46,191 nucleotides of DNA from an uncultured Candidatus Saccharibacteria bacterium. GTDB lineage: Bacteria > Patescibacteriota > Saccharimonadia > Saccharimonadales > Saccharimonadaceae. The DNA lies in assembly GCA_947087275.1 (NCBI GenBank), contig CAMUBZ010000007.1:1-46191 (forward strand), read 5' to 3'. A program made the translations under genes and the position numbers. Below the pieces are notes generated by a model. The model had not been told where the DNA came from, did not search any database, and saw only the letters and a list, made by a program, of their open reading frames with translations. Shown piece by piece: positions 24,315 through 31,879 of this stretch. Position 1 is the stretch's first letter. The number at the start of each line of letters is the position of its first letter.

Positions 24315-25448
24315 ATGTTTTCTAAGAAAACAGTTCGCGACATTGATGTCGAGGATAAAATTATTTTAGTGCGCACGGATTATAATGTGCCACTCGTACC
24401 AGTTGAAGCTGGCGAACTTGAGCATGAGCCAATCGTGGTCAACCCCACCAGCGACCAAAATCTACAAATTGCGAGCGACTTACGCATTCAGGCTAGCCTG
24501 CCCACCATCAAATATCTACTTGAGCATAAGGCAGCCAAAATTATCTTGATGTCGCATCTTGGCCGACCAGATGGCAAACGTGACAAGTCCCTTTCGCTAC
24601 GCCTCGTTGCCGAAAAGTTAGCCGAGTTATTGTCAGGTGTCGTGGTAAATTTTGTGGACGATGTTTCGGGCCCAGAGGTCGAAATGGCGGTCGAGGATTT
24701 GCCCGACGGTGGCATCCTGCTCCTTGAGAACCTGCGCTTTTCTCCCGAAGAAGAAGCCAACTCCGAAGAATATGCTCGCGAAATCGTGGATTCTACGCAT
24801 GCCGAACTCTTTGTTCAGGATGGTTTTGCAGTTGTGCATCGTGCTCATGCTTCCACGGATGCTATCACGCATCTTATCCCTGCCGTAGCCGGCCTCCTGC
24901 TCGAAAAAGAAGTCAAAACGCTGACCAAAATTACCGCAAGTCCAGAGCATCCTTTTGTGGTGATTATCGGTGGCGCCAAAGTCGCCGACAAGCAGCCTCT
25001 GATCGACAAATTTCTGAAGTTAGCCGACACTATTTATGTTGGCGGTAAAATCGCTGCCGATGGCTATCAGCCGACTGACCCTAAGATTCTGGTTGCAACA
25101 GATTTTGATGAAGATAGCGCTGGCGCCAAACTTGACATCGGCCCTGTATCCACCGCCAAGTTGGTTGAGCTGCTACAGTCTGCCAAGACCGTCCTTTGGA
25201 ACGGCGTTTTGGGCAAAGTTGAAGACGCTGCCTATGCCACCTCCTCAACTATTGTGGCCAAGATTTTAGGCGAAAATCCCGCTATTACTTCTGTAATTTG
25301 CGGAGGCGACACGGCAGGTTTTGTCGAAAGTCTTTGTGCCGAGGACCCAGCCTTGCAATACTCACTCATCTCCACCGGTGGGGGCGCCGCGCTAGAATTA
25401 CTCTCTGGCCAAGACCTCCCAGGGGTAGACGGATTAGAAGATTTGTGA
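24315..25448 (+). CDS. pgk: phosphoglycerate kinase
   Basis: 377 residues, slightly short for the family (about 390-415). Transfers phosphate from 1,3-bisphosphoglycerate to ADP. VRTDYNVPL near the start, LMSHLGRPDG, LLENLRFSPEEEANS, GGAKVADKQPLIDKFL, VLWNGVLGKVED, GGDTAGFVE and STGGGAALELLSG are the expected blocks. Near residues 30-50 an insert (EAGELEHEPIVVNPTSDQNL) is longer than usual. ATG 24315 has AAGGAGG. The stop TGA lies in the -10 region of the rplY promoter. Confidence 0.97.
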   Translation: MFSKKTVRDIDVEDKIILVRTDYNVPLVPVEAGELEHEPIVVNPTSDQNLQIASDLRIQASLPTIKYLLEHKAAKIILMSHLGRPDGKRDKSLSLRLVAEKLAELLSGVVVNFVDDVSGPEVEMAVEDLPDGGILLLENLRFSPEEEANSEEYAREIVDSTHAELFVQDGFAVVHRAHASTDAITHLIPAVAGLLLEKEVKTLTKITASPEHPFVVIIGGAKVADKQPLIDKFLKLADTIYVGGKIAADGYQPTDPKILVATDFDEDSAGAKLDIGPVSTAKLVELLQSAKTVLWNGVLGKVEDAAYATSSTIVAKILGENPAITSVICGGDTAGFVESLCAEDPALQYSLISTGGGAALELLSGQDLPGVDGLEDL

Positions 25449-25537
25449 TAAGATGAGAAGTGTGAGAGAAAAGTTATGCTTGCATAACTTTTCCGAACCG
25501 CCGCTATCTTATCTGAAGTTTTACTTCAGATAAGATA
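25426..25537 (+). promoter_or_regulatory. promoter and double-hairpin leader of rplY
   Basis: TAGACG 25426-25431, 17 nt, TAAGAT 25449-25454 with TGTGA before it, so it is cassette-like. Two strong hairpins follow: AAAAGTTATGC/GCATAACTTTT (25469-25492) and a 15-bp TATCTTATCTGAAGT/ACTTCAGATAAGATA (25505-25537). Confidence 0.65.
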
Positions 25538-25576
25538 GATAGCAAAGATAGAGAATAGAAAAAGGAGTTAAATTTT

Positions 25577-26230
25577 ATGTCTAACCAACTAACTTTGGAA
25601 AGTCGCACGGCCCAGGGCAAGAAGCTCAAGGCGTTGCGCGCTGCTGGCCAGATCCCGTCCGTCGTTTACGGTGGTGCCGAACCAGTGTTGGGCGCTTCCG
25701 CTTACAATGCCACCGAGAAGGTTTTGCTGGAAGCGGGTTATCACTCTCCAGTTGAGCTGCTGATTGCAGGCAAGCCTCAACTCGCCATCGTCAAGAATGT
25801 TGCTGTTGATCCAGTCAGCCGCCGGATTATGAATGTCGAATTCCAAGCGATCTCTGCCGATGAAGTTGTCGAGGCTACTACCCCAATCCGCGTGGTCGGG
25901 TTTGATGGTTCCGACGCTGCCAAGTTGCACTTTGTCTTGATGCCGGTTTTGGAAGAGATCGACGTCAAAGCCAAGCCATCCGATTTACCCGAAGAGTTGA
26001 CTATCGACGGTTCCAAACTTGCTACCACCGAGGACAAGTTGACCATTGCCGACCTCGTCTTGCCAAAGGGCGTGGAACTTGCTGATAAAGAACTTGAAGT
26101 CACTACTGTGATTGCTAACGTTTATGACCCAGTAGCCGAAGCAGCTGCGCGTGACGCCGAAGACCAGAAGCCTGCTGAGGGTGCTGATGCTCCTGCTGCC
26201 GAAGCTGCTCCTGCTGAAAAAGCTGAATAA
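25577..26230 (+). CDS. rplY: 50S ribosomal protein L25 (CTC form)
   Basis: 217 residues: the long general-stress (CTC) form of L25, which binds 5S rRNA. N-terminal L25 domain: LTLESRTAQGKKLKALRAAGQIPSVVYGG, then the CTC beta domain with DVKAKPSDLPEELTIDGS, and an Ala/Glu/Pro-rich acidic tail (about 195-217). AAAGGAG precedes ATG 25577. Two leader hairpins may couple its level to ribosome state or simply stabilise the mRNA. It ends in a terminator shared with the convergent cassette M. Confidence 0.95.
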   Translation: MSNQLTLESRTAQGKKLKALRAAGQIPSVVYGGAEPVLGASAYNATEKVLLEAGYHSPVELLIAGKPQLAIVKNVAVDPVSRRIMNVEFQAISADEVVEATTPIRVVGFDGSDAAKLHFVLMPVLEEIDVKAKPSDLPEELTIDGSKLATTEDKLTIADLVLPKGVELADKELEVTTVIANVYDPVAEAAARDAEDQKPAEGADAPAAEAAPAEKAE

Positions 26231-26268
26231 GCCTAGTCTCAAATCGTAGACTGCGCTTGCAAGAAATG

Positions 26269-26296
26269 AAGGCCGTGTATAAAATACACGGCCTTT
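26269..26296. terminator. terminator between rplY and cassette M
   Basis: AAGGCCGTGTAT pairs perfectly with ATACACGGCCTT; the symmetrical stem can serve both strands. Confidence 0.85.
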
Positions 26297-26347
26297 GTCT
26301 AGACAAAGTTAATTGAGATTATAACGAATAGGGAATATCGAGAGGGA

Positions 26348-26752
26348 CTAAATCCTCAAAGTGTGGCGGAATTGTGCCAATCCGGGTTTGGAATACGGAT
26401 AGAGGTGCTCCTCGTCGTTTTTGGACAACTTCACCCAAAAAGTCTCCGGTGTCATCTCATAGCCGCGAACTTCAGCCTCCTTGGTCAAGAGTTCAAAACT
26501 GTCACCCCATCTTGCCCGCCAGTTAGCGGCGGTGAGCATCAAATCAGCTTCGACTTCGGCATGGCCACCGGTACTAAAACTAAATGCTCTTGACGCAATT
26601 TCACCCTCGTCCAGCAAATACTGCAAGGTGACCACTTTCTCATCCTCATCTACGTATACCGCTCCGTCCAGAAACCATGCTTTTTGGTCCAATTCCGCAA
26701 ATAATTCTTTCAATAATACTGTTTCCTTTGTGAATATTACAGTTTCAGCCAT
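26348..26752 (-). CDS. orphan small protein, cassette M
   Basis: 134 residues, acidic, soluble, not recognised. Contains a helical N-terminal part (FTKETVLLKELFAELDQKAWFLD), two beta hairpins (GAVYVDEDEKVVTLQYLL and AFSFSTGGHAEVEADLML) and Trp-rich sequence (NWRARWGDSF). On the minus strand its AGGAGG is 8 nt before ATG 26752. Its promoter lies back-to-back with that of cassette F, about 70 bp apart. It shares a terminator with rplY. Function unknown. Confidence 0.7.
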   Translation of the reverse strand: MAETVIFTKETVLLKELFAELDQKAWFLDGAVYVDEDEKVVTLQYLLDEGEIASRAFSFSTGGHAEVEADLMLTAANWRARWGDSFELLTKEAEVRGYEMTPETFWVKLSKNDEEHLYPYSKPGLAQFRHTLRI

Positions 26753-26827
26753 TTTTCCATCCTCCTAAAAGTCTCTTCTTTGTCAAAAATACCTTTGGTG
26801 AGGTACCAAAATACTTCCTCATCCCTA

Positions 26828-26856
26828 ATTATAGCACACATCATCAAAAAAGTCAA
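26828..26856 (-). promoter_or_regulatory. cassette promoter M
   Basis: On the minus strand TTGACT (26851-26856), 17 nt, TATAAT (26828-26833) with TGC before it. The leader contains TACCT/AGGTA followed by TTTTT, a weak terminator-like hairpin. Confidence 0.8.
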
Positions 26857-26927
26857 TATACAATTAGCATTTTACACCAAAAAGCGGTATAGTTCTTGCC
26901 AAAACAGGGATATAAACATAACTGCTA

Positions 26928-26995
26928 TTGACATTTTAGAAATTGTGTGCTACAATGGAACTAGGAGATAATTCTAATTCCGCTCCTGAAGTACC
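26928..26995 (+). promoter_or_regulatory. cassette promoter F with 5' hairpin
   Basis: TTGACA 26928-26933, 17 nt, TACAAT 26951-26956, then 5' hairpin AGGAG/CTCCT (about 26963-26990). Confidence 0.85.
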
Positions 26996-27058
26996 TGTAC
27001 AATCTGTTAGTTGACATAAAGTAGTTGCTCAAAAAATATTTGTATGGAGGGATACAAT

Positions 27059-27544
27059 ATGCTGAAAAGATTATTTTTGACACTGTTAACCTGTTTTGCC
27101 CTGATATTCCCGGGAATATCAGTTTGCGCCACCGAGCTGCAAACTGATATCGAGGACTCAGGAGACCCCGCTAATGACGTGAGCAAATTTTATAATAATG
27201 ACATTTTTTATTACAAACCCGAATCCGCGGCATTGAAAGAGGTTCTTTCATCGACATCGCCCTACCCGCATTTTATGACGTATGGTTTAACCGATAAGGA
27301 CTACCAGACGGTAGTGTCATACGACGACCTGCGGGAGGCTTATAGTATGCTCTTGGATGATACCCTTGCAATGCAACGACGCTTGAATTATTTTGGCCGG
27401 GCACTTGTATGTCTTATGCTCATGTTGTTTTGTATTATTGTATATAATGTTGTCACGTGGTTCAAGCATCGGCGCGAGATTGCGGAATATGAAGAGATAA
27501 TAGCGCAGTTACACAATAGCACTTCCGTGGAATCGGATGAGTAA
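27059..27544 (+). CDS. orphan secreted, membrane-anchored protein, cassette F
   Basis: 161 residues. ATG 27059 is chosen over ATG 27044 because GGAGGG lies at 27045-27050, inside the longer frame. Signal peptide (LKRLFLTLLTCFALIFPGISVCA), an outside domain of about 85 residues rich in Asp and Tyr (KFYNNDIFYYKPES), a membrane helix (about 115-135) and a short cytoplasmic tail with coiled-coil character (HRREIAEYEEIIAQL). Unrecognised. Single-gene unit with terminator 27567-27597. Confidence 0.7.
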   Translation: MLKRLFLTLLTCFALIFPGISVCATELQTDIEDSGDPANDVSKFYNNDIFYYKPESAALKEVLSSTSPYPHFMTYGLTDKDYQTVVSYDDLREAYSMLLDDTLAMQRRLNYFGRALVCLMLMLFCIIVYNVVTWFKHRREIAEYEEIIAQLHNSTSVESDE

Positions 27545-27566
27545 TAACTAACAAATTGTACCAAGC

Positions 27567-27597
27567 GAAAAGCAGCCTCAACCGAGACTGCTTTTTC
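27567..27597. terminator. terminator between cassette F and the fused aldolase
   Basis: GAAAAGCAG/CTGCTTTTTC; useful in both directions. Confidence 0.85.
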
Positions 27598-27609
27598 AAT
27601 CTTTAGACT

Positions 27610-29511
27610 CTATGACCACTCCAAAACATCAATATTCTGCAAACCACTACTACTGCGCGCCTCCAACTTCAGGTAATGGAGCGCATCAGTATTGGCCGCC
27701 AAGTGCCTACCCAGAGCCGCCTGCGCAGCCTTGATATTCTCCGCATCGCCCTTCCAAGTTGCCAGGACTGGTTCTTCGAGGGCTCGCGAGAAAGCATACG
27801 TCACCGGCCAACTAAAGGGTGAATTTTGCATCACCGCGGTCAAATTTTTGGTGGCGGTTTTTGGCTCGGTGCCGCCACTCAAGAGTAACACTCCTGCCAA
27901 GAATTTCGGCACCACGTGGCGTAGAATCGCCGCTGTGGCCATGCCAACTTCATTTGGCTCCGCCTTCACCTCGGCCTCACGTCCGCTGCTAATCATATTG
28001 CACTTTAGCAAACATCCCGCTAGGTCAATATGCCGCATGGCGAGTTTCTCAAATACTGTACCTAGGACCTTAGCGGTTACCTCGGCCGCCTGCTCCAAAC
28101 TATAATCACCCTCTGGCAAGACGTCGGTTTCTACCACCGGAACCAGGCCGGCTAGCTGGCATTCTTTGGCAAAACTCGCCAACTCATCCGCATTGGTTTG
28201 CACTGCCACAAAACCTGGCTCATCCTTGGCTACGCGGAACGCCGCGCGCCACTTTGCAAATCGGAAGCCCATATTATAATAGTCGCGGAGACGCTCAGCC
28301 AAACCATCTTGACCCAAAGTATGGGTCTCTGTGCTACCCTGCAATGGCGCTAATCCCAAGTCTGCTTTAATCCCCGGGATAATACCCAAATCTGTAACGT
28401 ATTCTAGCAATGAACGTCCACCTGGCAATTTTTGTTCACGGTTTTCGTCGGAAAGAATAACGCCGCTAATTGCGTCCCGCACCCCTGGCGCCGTAATCAT
28501 CATGCGATAAACTTCGCGCCGATTCTGGAGATTGTTGGTAATTTGGAATTTCTCGAGCCGTTTCGCCAGACTCTTGCTTGACTCGTCCAGCGCCATGATA
28601 CCTTTACCCGAAGTCATCAGCGAACGAGTAATTAGGCGCAAGTTGGCGCGCTTGTCTAGTTCGGCTTTGGCTAACGCTTGCAATTTCTCAGCCGAAAGCG
28701 AACCCTCAAGGCTGGCCTGCTCAGCATTAATCTTGGCCCAGAGCAACGCATCCGCCGGGCTACCGCCCGCCGTCACCACGCCCAAAATCGTTGCCACAAT
28801 CGTGGAGTACACCGTCAAATGCGTCATCATATCTGCACGGTCTAGACTCCAACTTTCCTCAGCCTCGCCCAGCACAATCTTGCGTGGGCTAATATGGCAT
28901 ACTAGCTGCGTATGCGGCTGGTCGAGTTCAATCTTGTCAACAATCTTTTCCTCGGTATGAACCGGCGGTTCATCCTCGACGAAGAGAATGTCGGCCATCT
29001 CTGCCAGCCTCTGATCTACTGGCGTCTGGTGCTTAGCGGCGTGTACAGCTAATTTCGTGCCACCAGAAAATTTCAGAAAGTTCTTTAGTTCATCCACCAA
29101 GCGCCCGGAAACATTGGTAGAACGGTCAATCAAAATCCATTCCGGTGTTCCTTTAGGCATGGCCCAATCCGTCGCCTTGCGACTACTTGGCACAAAATAA
29201 GTAATTCCGCCTTTGTGCGAGAAAATATAACGATAATCCGCCGGATCGTCCGACCAAGTGATGTCGCCCGCCTTCATCTCTGTCTTTGAATTCAAAATCG
29301 CTGCATCCACCCCCAAGTTATGCAAGGTTGCTAGGGAAACTGCCGCTCCACCAAACACACTGGTACGCTTAAAGAAACTATGCGCCGCCCCATTAAAGCC
29401 CAACTCCAACCAACTAATCCCGCGTTCATCCGTTTCAAAGTCATTCTGGCGCTCGTCTAGTTTGATATAGACGTCCTTCAGCACGTTCCCAATAATCAAA
29501 ATCTTGCTCAT
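27610..29511 (-). CDS. PfkB-like domain fused to class I fructose-bisphosphate aldolase
   Basis: 633 residues. The first 290 resemble PfkB/ribokinase sugar kinases (ILIIGNVLKDVYIKLDE, FGGAAVSLATLHNLGVDAAIL), but the C-terminal GAGD catalytic motif is missing: the matching place reads ILGVVTAGGSPADALLWAK. From about 295 on it is a class I aldolase: GKGIMALDESSKSLAKR, GIIPGIKADLG, FAKWRAAFRV, VPVVETDVLPEGDY, LLKCNMI with the Schiff-base Lys (usual LLKPNM), and SGGTEPKTATKNL. It cleaves fructose-1,6-bisphosphate. The start at 29511 follows TATAAT by 6 nt. A regulatory or scaffold role for the kinase-like part is inference. Confidence 0.9.
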   Translation of the reverse strand: MSKILIIGNVLKDVYIKLDERQNDFETDERGISWLELGFNGAAHSFFKRTSVFGGAAVSLATLHNLGVDAAILNSKTEMKAGDITWSDDPADYRYIFSHKGGITYFVPSSRKATDWAMPKGTPEWILIDRSTNVSGRLVDELKNFLKFSGGTKLAVHAAKHQTPVDQRLAEMADILFVEDEPPVHTEEKIVDKIELDQPHTQLVCHISPRKIVLGEAEESWSLDRADMMTHLTVYSTIVATILGVVTAGGSPADALLWAKINAEQASLEGSLSAEKLQALAKAELDKRANLRLITRSLMTSGKGIMALDESSKSLAKRLEKFQITNNLQNRREVYRMMITAPGVRDAISGVILSDENREQKLPGGRSLLEYVTDLGIIPGIKADLGLAPLQGSTETHTLGQDGLAERLRDYYNMGFRFAKWRAAFRVAKDEPGFVAVQTNADELASFAKECQLAGLVPVVETDVLPEGDYSLEQAAEVTAKVLGTVFEKLAMRHIDLAGCLLKCNMISSGREAEVKAEPNEVGMATAAILRHVVPKFLAGVLLLSGGTEPKTATKNLTAVMQNSPFSWPVTYAFSRALEEPVLATWKGDAENIKAAQAALGRHLAANTDALHYLKLEARSSSGLQNIDVLEWS

Positions 29512-29517
29512 GTTAAC

Positions 29518-29523
29518 ATTATA
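29518..29523 (-). promoter_or_regulatory. -10 box for the aldolase fusion
   Basis: TATAAT on the minus strand, 6 nt before the ATG at 29511. Confidence 0.7.
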
Positions 29524-29547
29524 ACACACCTTTTTAGCATTAGCGTA

Positions 29548-29600
29548 TTGACTTTTTGAGCAATGTGTGATAAAATAGAAAGAGGAGGGATATACCTCAG
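29548..29600 (+). promoter_or_regulatory. cassette promoter G with 5' hairpin
   Basis: TTGACT 29548-29553, 17 nt, TAAAAT 29571-29576, then GAGG/CCTC (about 29583-29598). Confidence 0.8.
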
Positions 29601-29626
29601 AATATATTTAGAAAAGAGGTGCTAAG

Positions 29627-30289
29627 TTGGGATTAGACGCAAATATAATCGCTCAACGTGGCCTGACAGACAACTGTGTTCTAGAGTATTTTGGTACTCT
29701 CTACGAAGTAATTTCCCAGTTTCGTTGCTCTGGTGAAGAAATTTTACAGCGGCGGAATGGTTTTCGTAGCCGGGCGTGGGTAGAATCGTTGTTTAAAGTT
29801 GCTGCTGAGCATCACTGTTTTGCTAATCGTAATTGCCCGCAAGGATTACCGTTTGAGGTAGTTCAACCACTCATTACTCAGGATTTAGTAGCGTATATTT
29901 GTCTCGCTGCCGACATTCTTGAAACCATGTTCTACGAACGTTTGTTGTTCCAGCAACACCAAGAGCTTAGTTCAAGGAACAGCTCCAGCAAGGCTGTCAA
30001 AGAGACGCTCAAAACTTTGCGTATTGCGAGGCGTAAATTCTGTAAGTGCAAGATGGAGTATATCGATTTGGCTTATGGGCCAAAACCAGCACGGCATCTT
30101 GTTGGCATGTATGATGTTTGTACAGTTCACAAACACGATCTAATACAACAAGATATTATGCTGGCTCTTGATTTGATGCCGATAGTCTTTCAAACTTGCC
30201 CTCGCAATGAAACCGCAGCCGAAATGGTGCCAGTCATGAAGCTGCGCCGTAAGTACATTCGTCTTTTTGACATCAGTGCAGAAATTTGA
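29627..30289 (+). CDS. orphan soluble protein, cassette G
   Basis: 220 residues from TTG 29627 (AAGAGG about 8 nt upstream). Mostly helical, eight or so cysteines, including CKCKMEY (about 141-147), and a basic patch KTLRIARRKFCK. Middle: VAYICLAADILETMFYERLLFQQHQEL. No signal peptide and no family recognised. Single-gene unit between divergent core genes, ending in a strong terminator shared with rpmA. Confidence 0.65.
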   Translation: MGLDANIIAQRGLTDNCVLEYFGTLYEVISQFRCSGEEILQRRNGFRSRAWVESLFKVAAEHHCFANRNCPQGLPFEVVQPLITQDLVAYICLAADILETMFYERLLFQQHQELSSRNSSSKAVKETLKTLRIARRKFCKCKMEYIDLAYGPKPARHLVGMYDVCTVHKHDLIQQDIMLALDLMPIVFQTCPRNETAAEMVPVMKLRRKYIRLFDISAEI

Positions 30290-30314
30290 GAAAATCGAAT
30301 TTTGCTGTGCAGCA

Positions 30315-30342
30315 AAAGACCTCCCAAACCTGGGAGGTCTTT
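30315..30342. terminator. terminator between cassette G and rpmA
   Basis: AAAGACCTCCCA/TGGGAGGTCTTT, perfect 12-bp stem, 4-nt loop, works both ways. Confidence 0.9.
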
Positions 30343-30354
30343 GAACGTAGTGCC

Positions 30355-30627
30355 TTAGCGCACTTCTACGCGTACACGAGGTACACTTTTGCCAGAGAAG
30401 TGGCATTTCTTAGTCTTTACAAAGGTCACGACACCATCTTTGGCAGCATGAATCGTAAAATTGCGACTCATATAAGTACCCGGGCCGGCAATCTTGGTGG
30501 CGCCAGTCTGGCGAACCAAAACTTCGCCGTTACGGACTTTTTGGCCGCCGAAGCGCTTTACGCCCAAGCGTTGGCCAGCATTGTTGTGGATGTTTTTGGC
30601 GGTACCGCCAGCTTTGACATGTGACAT
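30355..30627 (-). CDS. rpmA: 50S ribosomal protein L27
   Basis: 90 residues. Small basic ribosomal protein near the peptidyl transferase centre. Start SHVKAGGTAKNIHNNAGQRLGVKRFGGQKV, then VLVRQTGATKIAGPGTYMSRNFTI and KKCHFSGKSVPRVRV match L27 and its usual length. It begins one base after the stop of the THUMP methyltransferase gene on the same strand, with AAGGA inside that gene's end, so the two are translationally coupled. Confidence 0.95.
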   Translation of the reverse strand: MSHVKAGGTAKNIHNNAGQRLGVKRFGGQKVRNGEVLVRQTGATKIAGPGTYMSRNFTIHAAKDGVVTFVKTKKCHFSGKSVPRVRVEVR

Positions 30628-30628
30628 A

Positions 30629-31837
30629 CTATTTCTTCCTTAAAACTATTATTTCTCTGGCTACAACTTGCTGATCGCGATGATACAGCAAATCTTTTTG
30701 TCCCAGATTTCTAAAACTCTTTACATTATAGCCCAGATTTTTAATTTCGTCAAGCAAATTTAAGCGTTCATATTCGCCGTTTGGTCGTAGCCAAGCTGGT
30801 ACGGCTATCACCACAGGTGTATCAGACTCAATTTGCCCAGACAAATTTTTGAGAAACCCGAGTACGATGCTTCCGCACTCTTGCTTCTCTTGCTTTAACT
30901 TAATCTCGGCTGGTGGTAGTGACATTGGCTGACCCAAATATCCCTCGCATGCCACCGCATCAATCGGTGATGTCCACTGGAAATTCGTCGCATCACCTTG
31001 AGCGACTGCGAAGGTAGCGTCTGTAGCCTTTGTCTGGGGGGGTGCGGAGGCTGCTGCCGAGCATGCAACGCGCGAAGCCCGTGAAGACGGGCCTGAGCGA
31101 CGCGACCCCGGGCAAAGCGCTACAGGCGTTACGGTCTGCAACCACTCAAGGTTTTTCCGGCTATATTCCACCATCCGCTCGCTCACATCTGTCCCATACG
31201 GCACATATCCTATCAACGCCGCCTCTTGCAGCACTACACCGGTTCCACAGAATGGATCCAACAAACGGCTGTGATCTGGCAAATCTCCGCACAAGTTAAT
31301 TAAAATCTGTGCCAACTTGGGCGGTAGCATACCAACTTTTGCGTCACGCGCTGGACGTGCTTGGTCGCGTTTTACATACGCATCGATATTCTGCACGCCA
31401 ATCACGCGATAATATTTTTTGCCGTATTTTACTAACTCAATTTTGTTATCATCAAACAAATGGTTATGAAAACTCGTTGCGCTTGAAAGCGTTGCGGACT
31501 TATTAGGTACCACGCGTACGCTATGGCCCAACTTTGTTAAAATTCGTTTGATTTTTAAGGCCTCACCTTGAGCCCTAAATGCAGTTGCTCCCCGTGAGTA
31601 ATCCGATACACCTATCGTCAGTTTACCTTTATCCGGTAAACTTTTGAGAAAATCTTGTAAATTCACCTCGATCTGTACTGCTAATTTTTGCGTGCCACCC
31701 AAACGCCGAATATCCAGAACACTTTTTGCCTCAAACTCTGCTAATTCTGCTCCCACAGGTTGGACATTATCAAACAAACATTCCAACTCAGCCAGAGAAA
31801 TTTTAGGCTGGCGCCCCAGCACGGCAAGATATTTCAT
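30629..31837 (-). CDS. THUMP/UPF0020-type RNA methyltransferase
   Basis: 402 residues. N-terminal THUMP-like domain (about 1-150), then a class I methyltransferase with motif I LLDPFCGTGVVLQEA (about 192-206), as in Trm11/RlmL-type guanine-N2 methyltransferases. The motif IV position reads VACEGYLGQPM instead of D/N-PP-Y, so catalysis may differ. About 30 residues near 241-270 (rich in Arg, Ser, Ala) come from the palindromic element also present in uvrA, in the opposite sense. It is followed directly by rpmA. Substrate (tRNA or rRNA) is not resolved. Confidence 0.8.
   Translation of the reverse strand: MKYLAVLGRQPKISLAELECLFDNVQPVGAELAEFEAKSVLDIRRLGGTQKLAVQIEVNLQDFLKSLPDKGKLTIGVSDYSRGATAFRAQGEALKIKRILTKLGHSVRVVPNKSATLSSATSFHNHLFDDNKIELVKYGKKYYRVIGVQNIDAYVKRDQARPARDAKVGMLPPKLAQILINLCGDLPDHSRLLDPFCGTGVVLQEAALIGYVPYGTDVSERMVEYSRKNLEWLQTVTPVALCPGSRRSGPSSRASRVACSAAASAPPQTKATDATFAVAQGDATNFQWTSPIDAVACEGYLGQPMSLPPAEIKLKQEKQECGSIVLGFLKNLSGQIESDTPVVIAVPAWLRPNGEYERLNLLDEIKNLGYNVKSFRNLGQKDLLYHRDQQVVAREIIVLRKK
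31028..31117. repeat. palindromic element, copy 2, in frame inside a methyltransferase gene
   Basis: Base stem CTTTGTCTGGGG (31028-31039) with CCCCGGGCAAAG (31106-31117), 12 pairs including two or so G-U. Inner hairpins GGC-TGCT-GCC and GCCCGT-GAAG-ACGGGC. The core matches copy 1 with four differences, but the base stem is different in sequence. It is read antisense relative to uvrA and again keeps the frame. Confidence 0.85.
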
Positions 31838-31846
31838 ATTGTCATT

Positions 31847-31852
31847 ATTATA
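31847..31852 (-). promoter_or_regulatory. -10 box for the THUMP methyltransferase
   Basis: TATAAT on minus, 9 nt before its ATG. Confidence 0.6.
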
Positions 31853-31867
31853 TCATAATATATGTGA

Positions 31868-31873
31868 TATAAT
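31868..31873 (+). promoter_or_regulatory. -10 box for the YbhN-like gene
   Basis: TATAAT, 6 nt before ATG 31880; divergent from the previous box with 15 bp between. Confidence 0.7.
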
Positions 31874-31879
31874 GCGATT

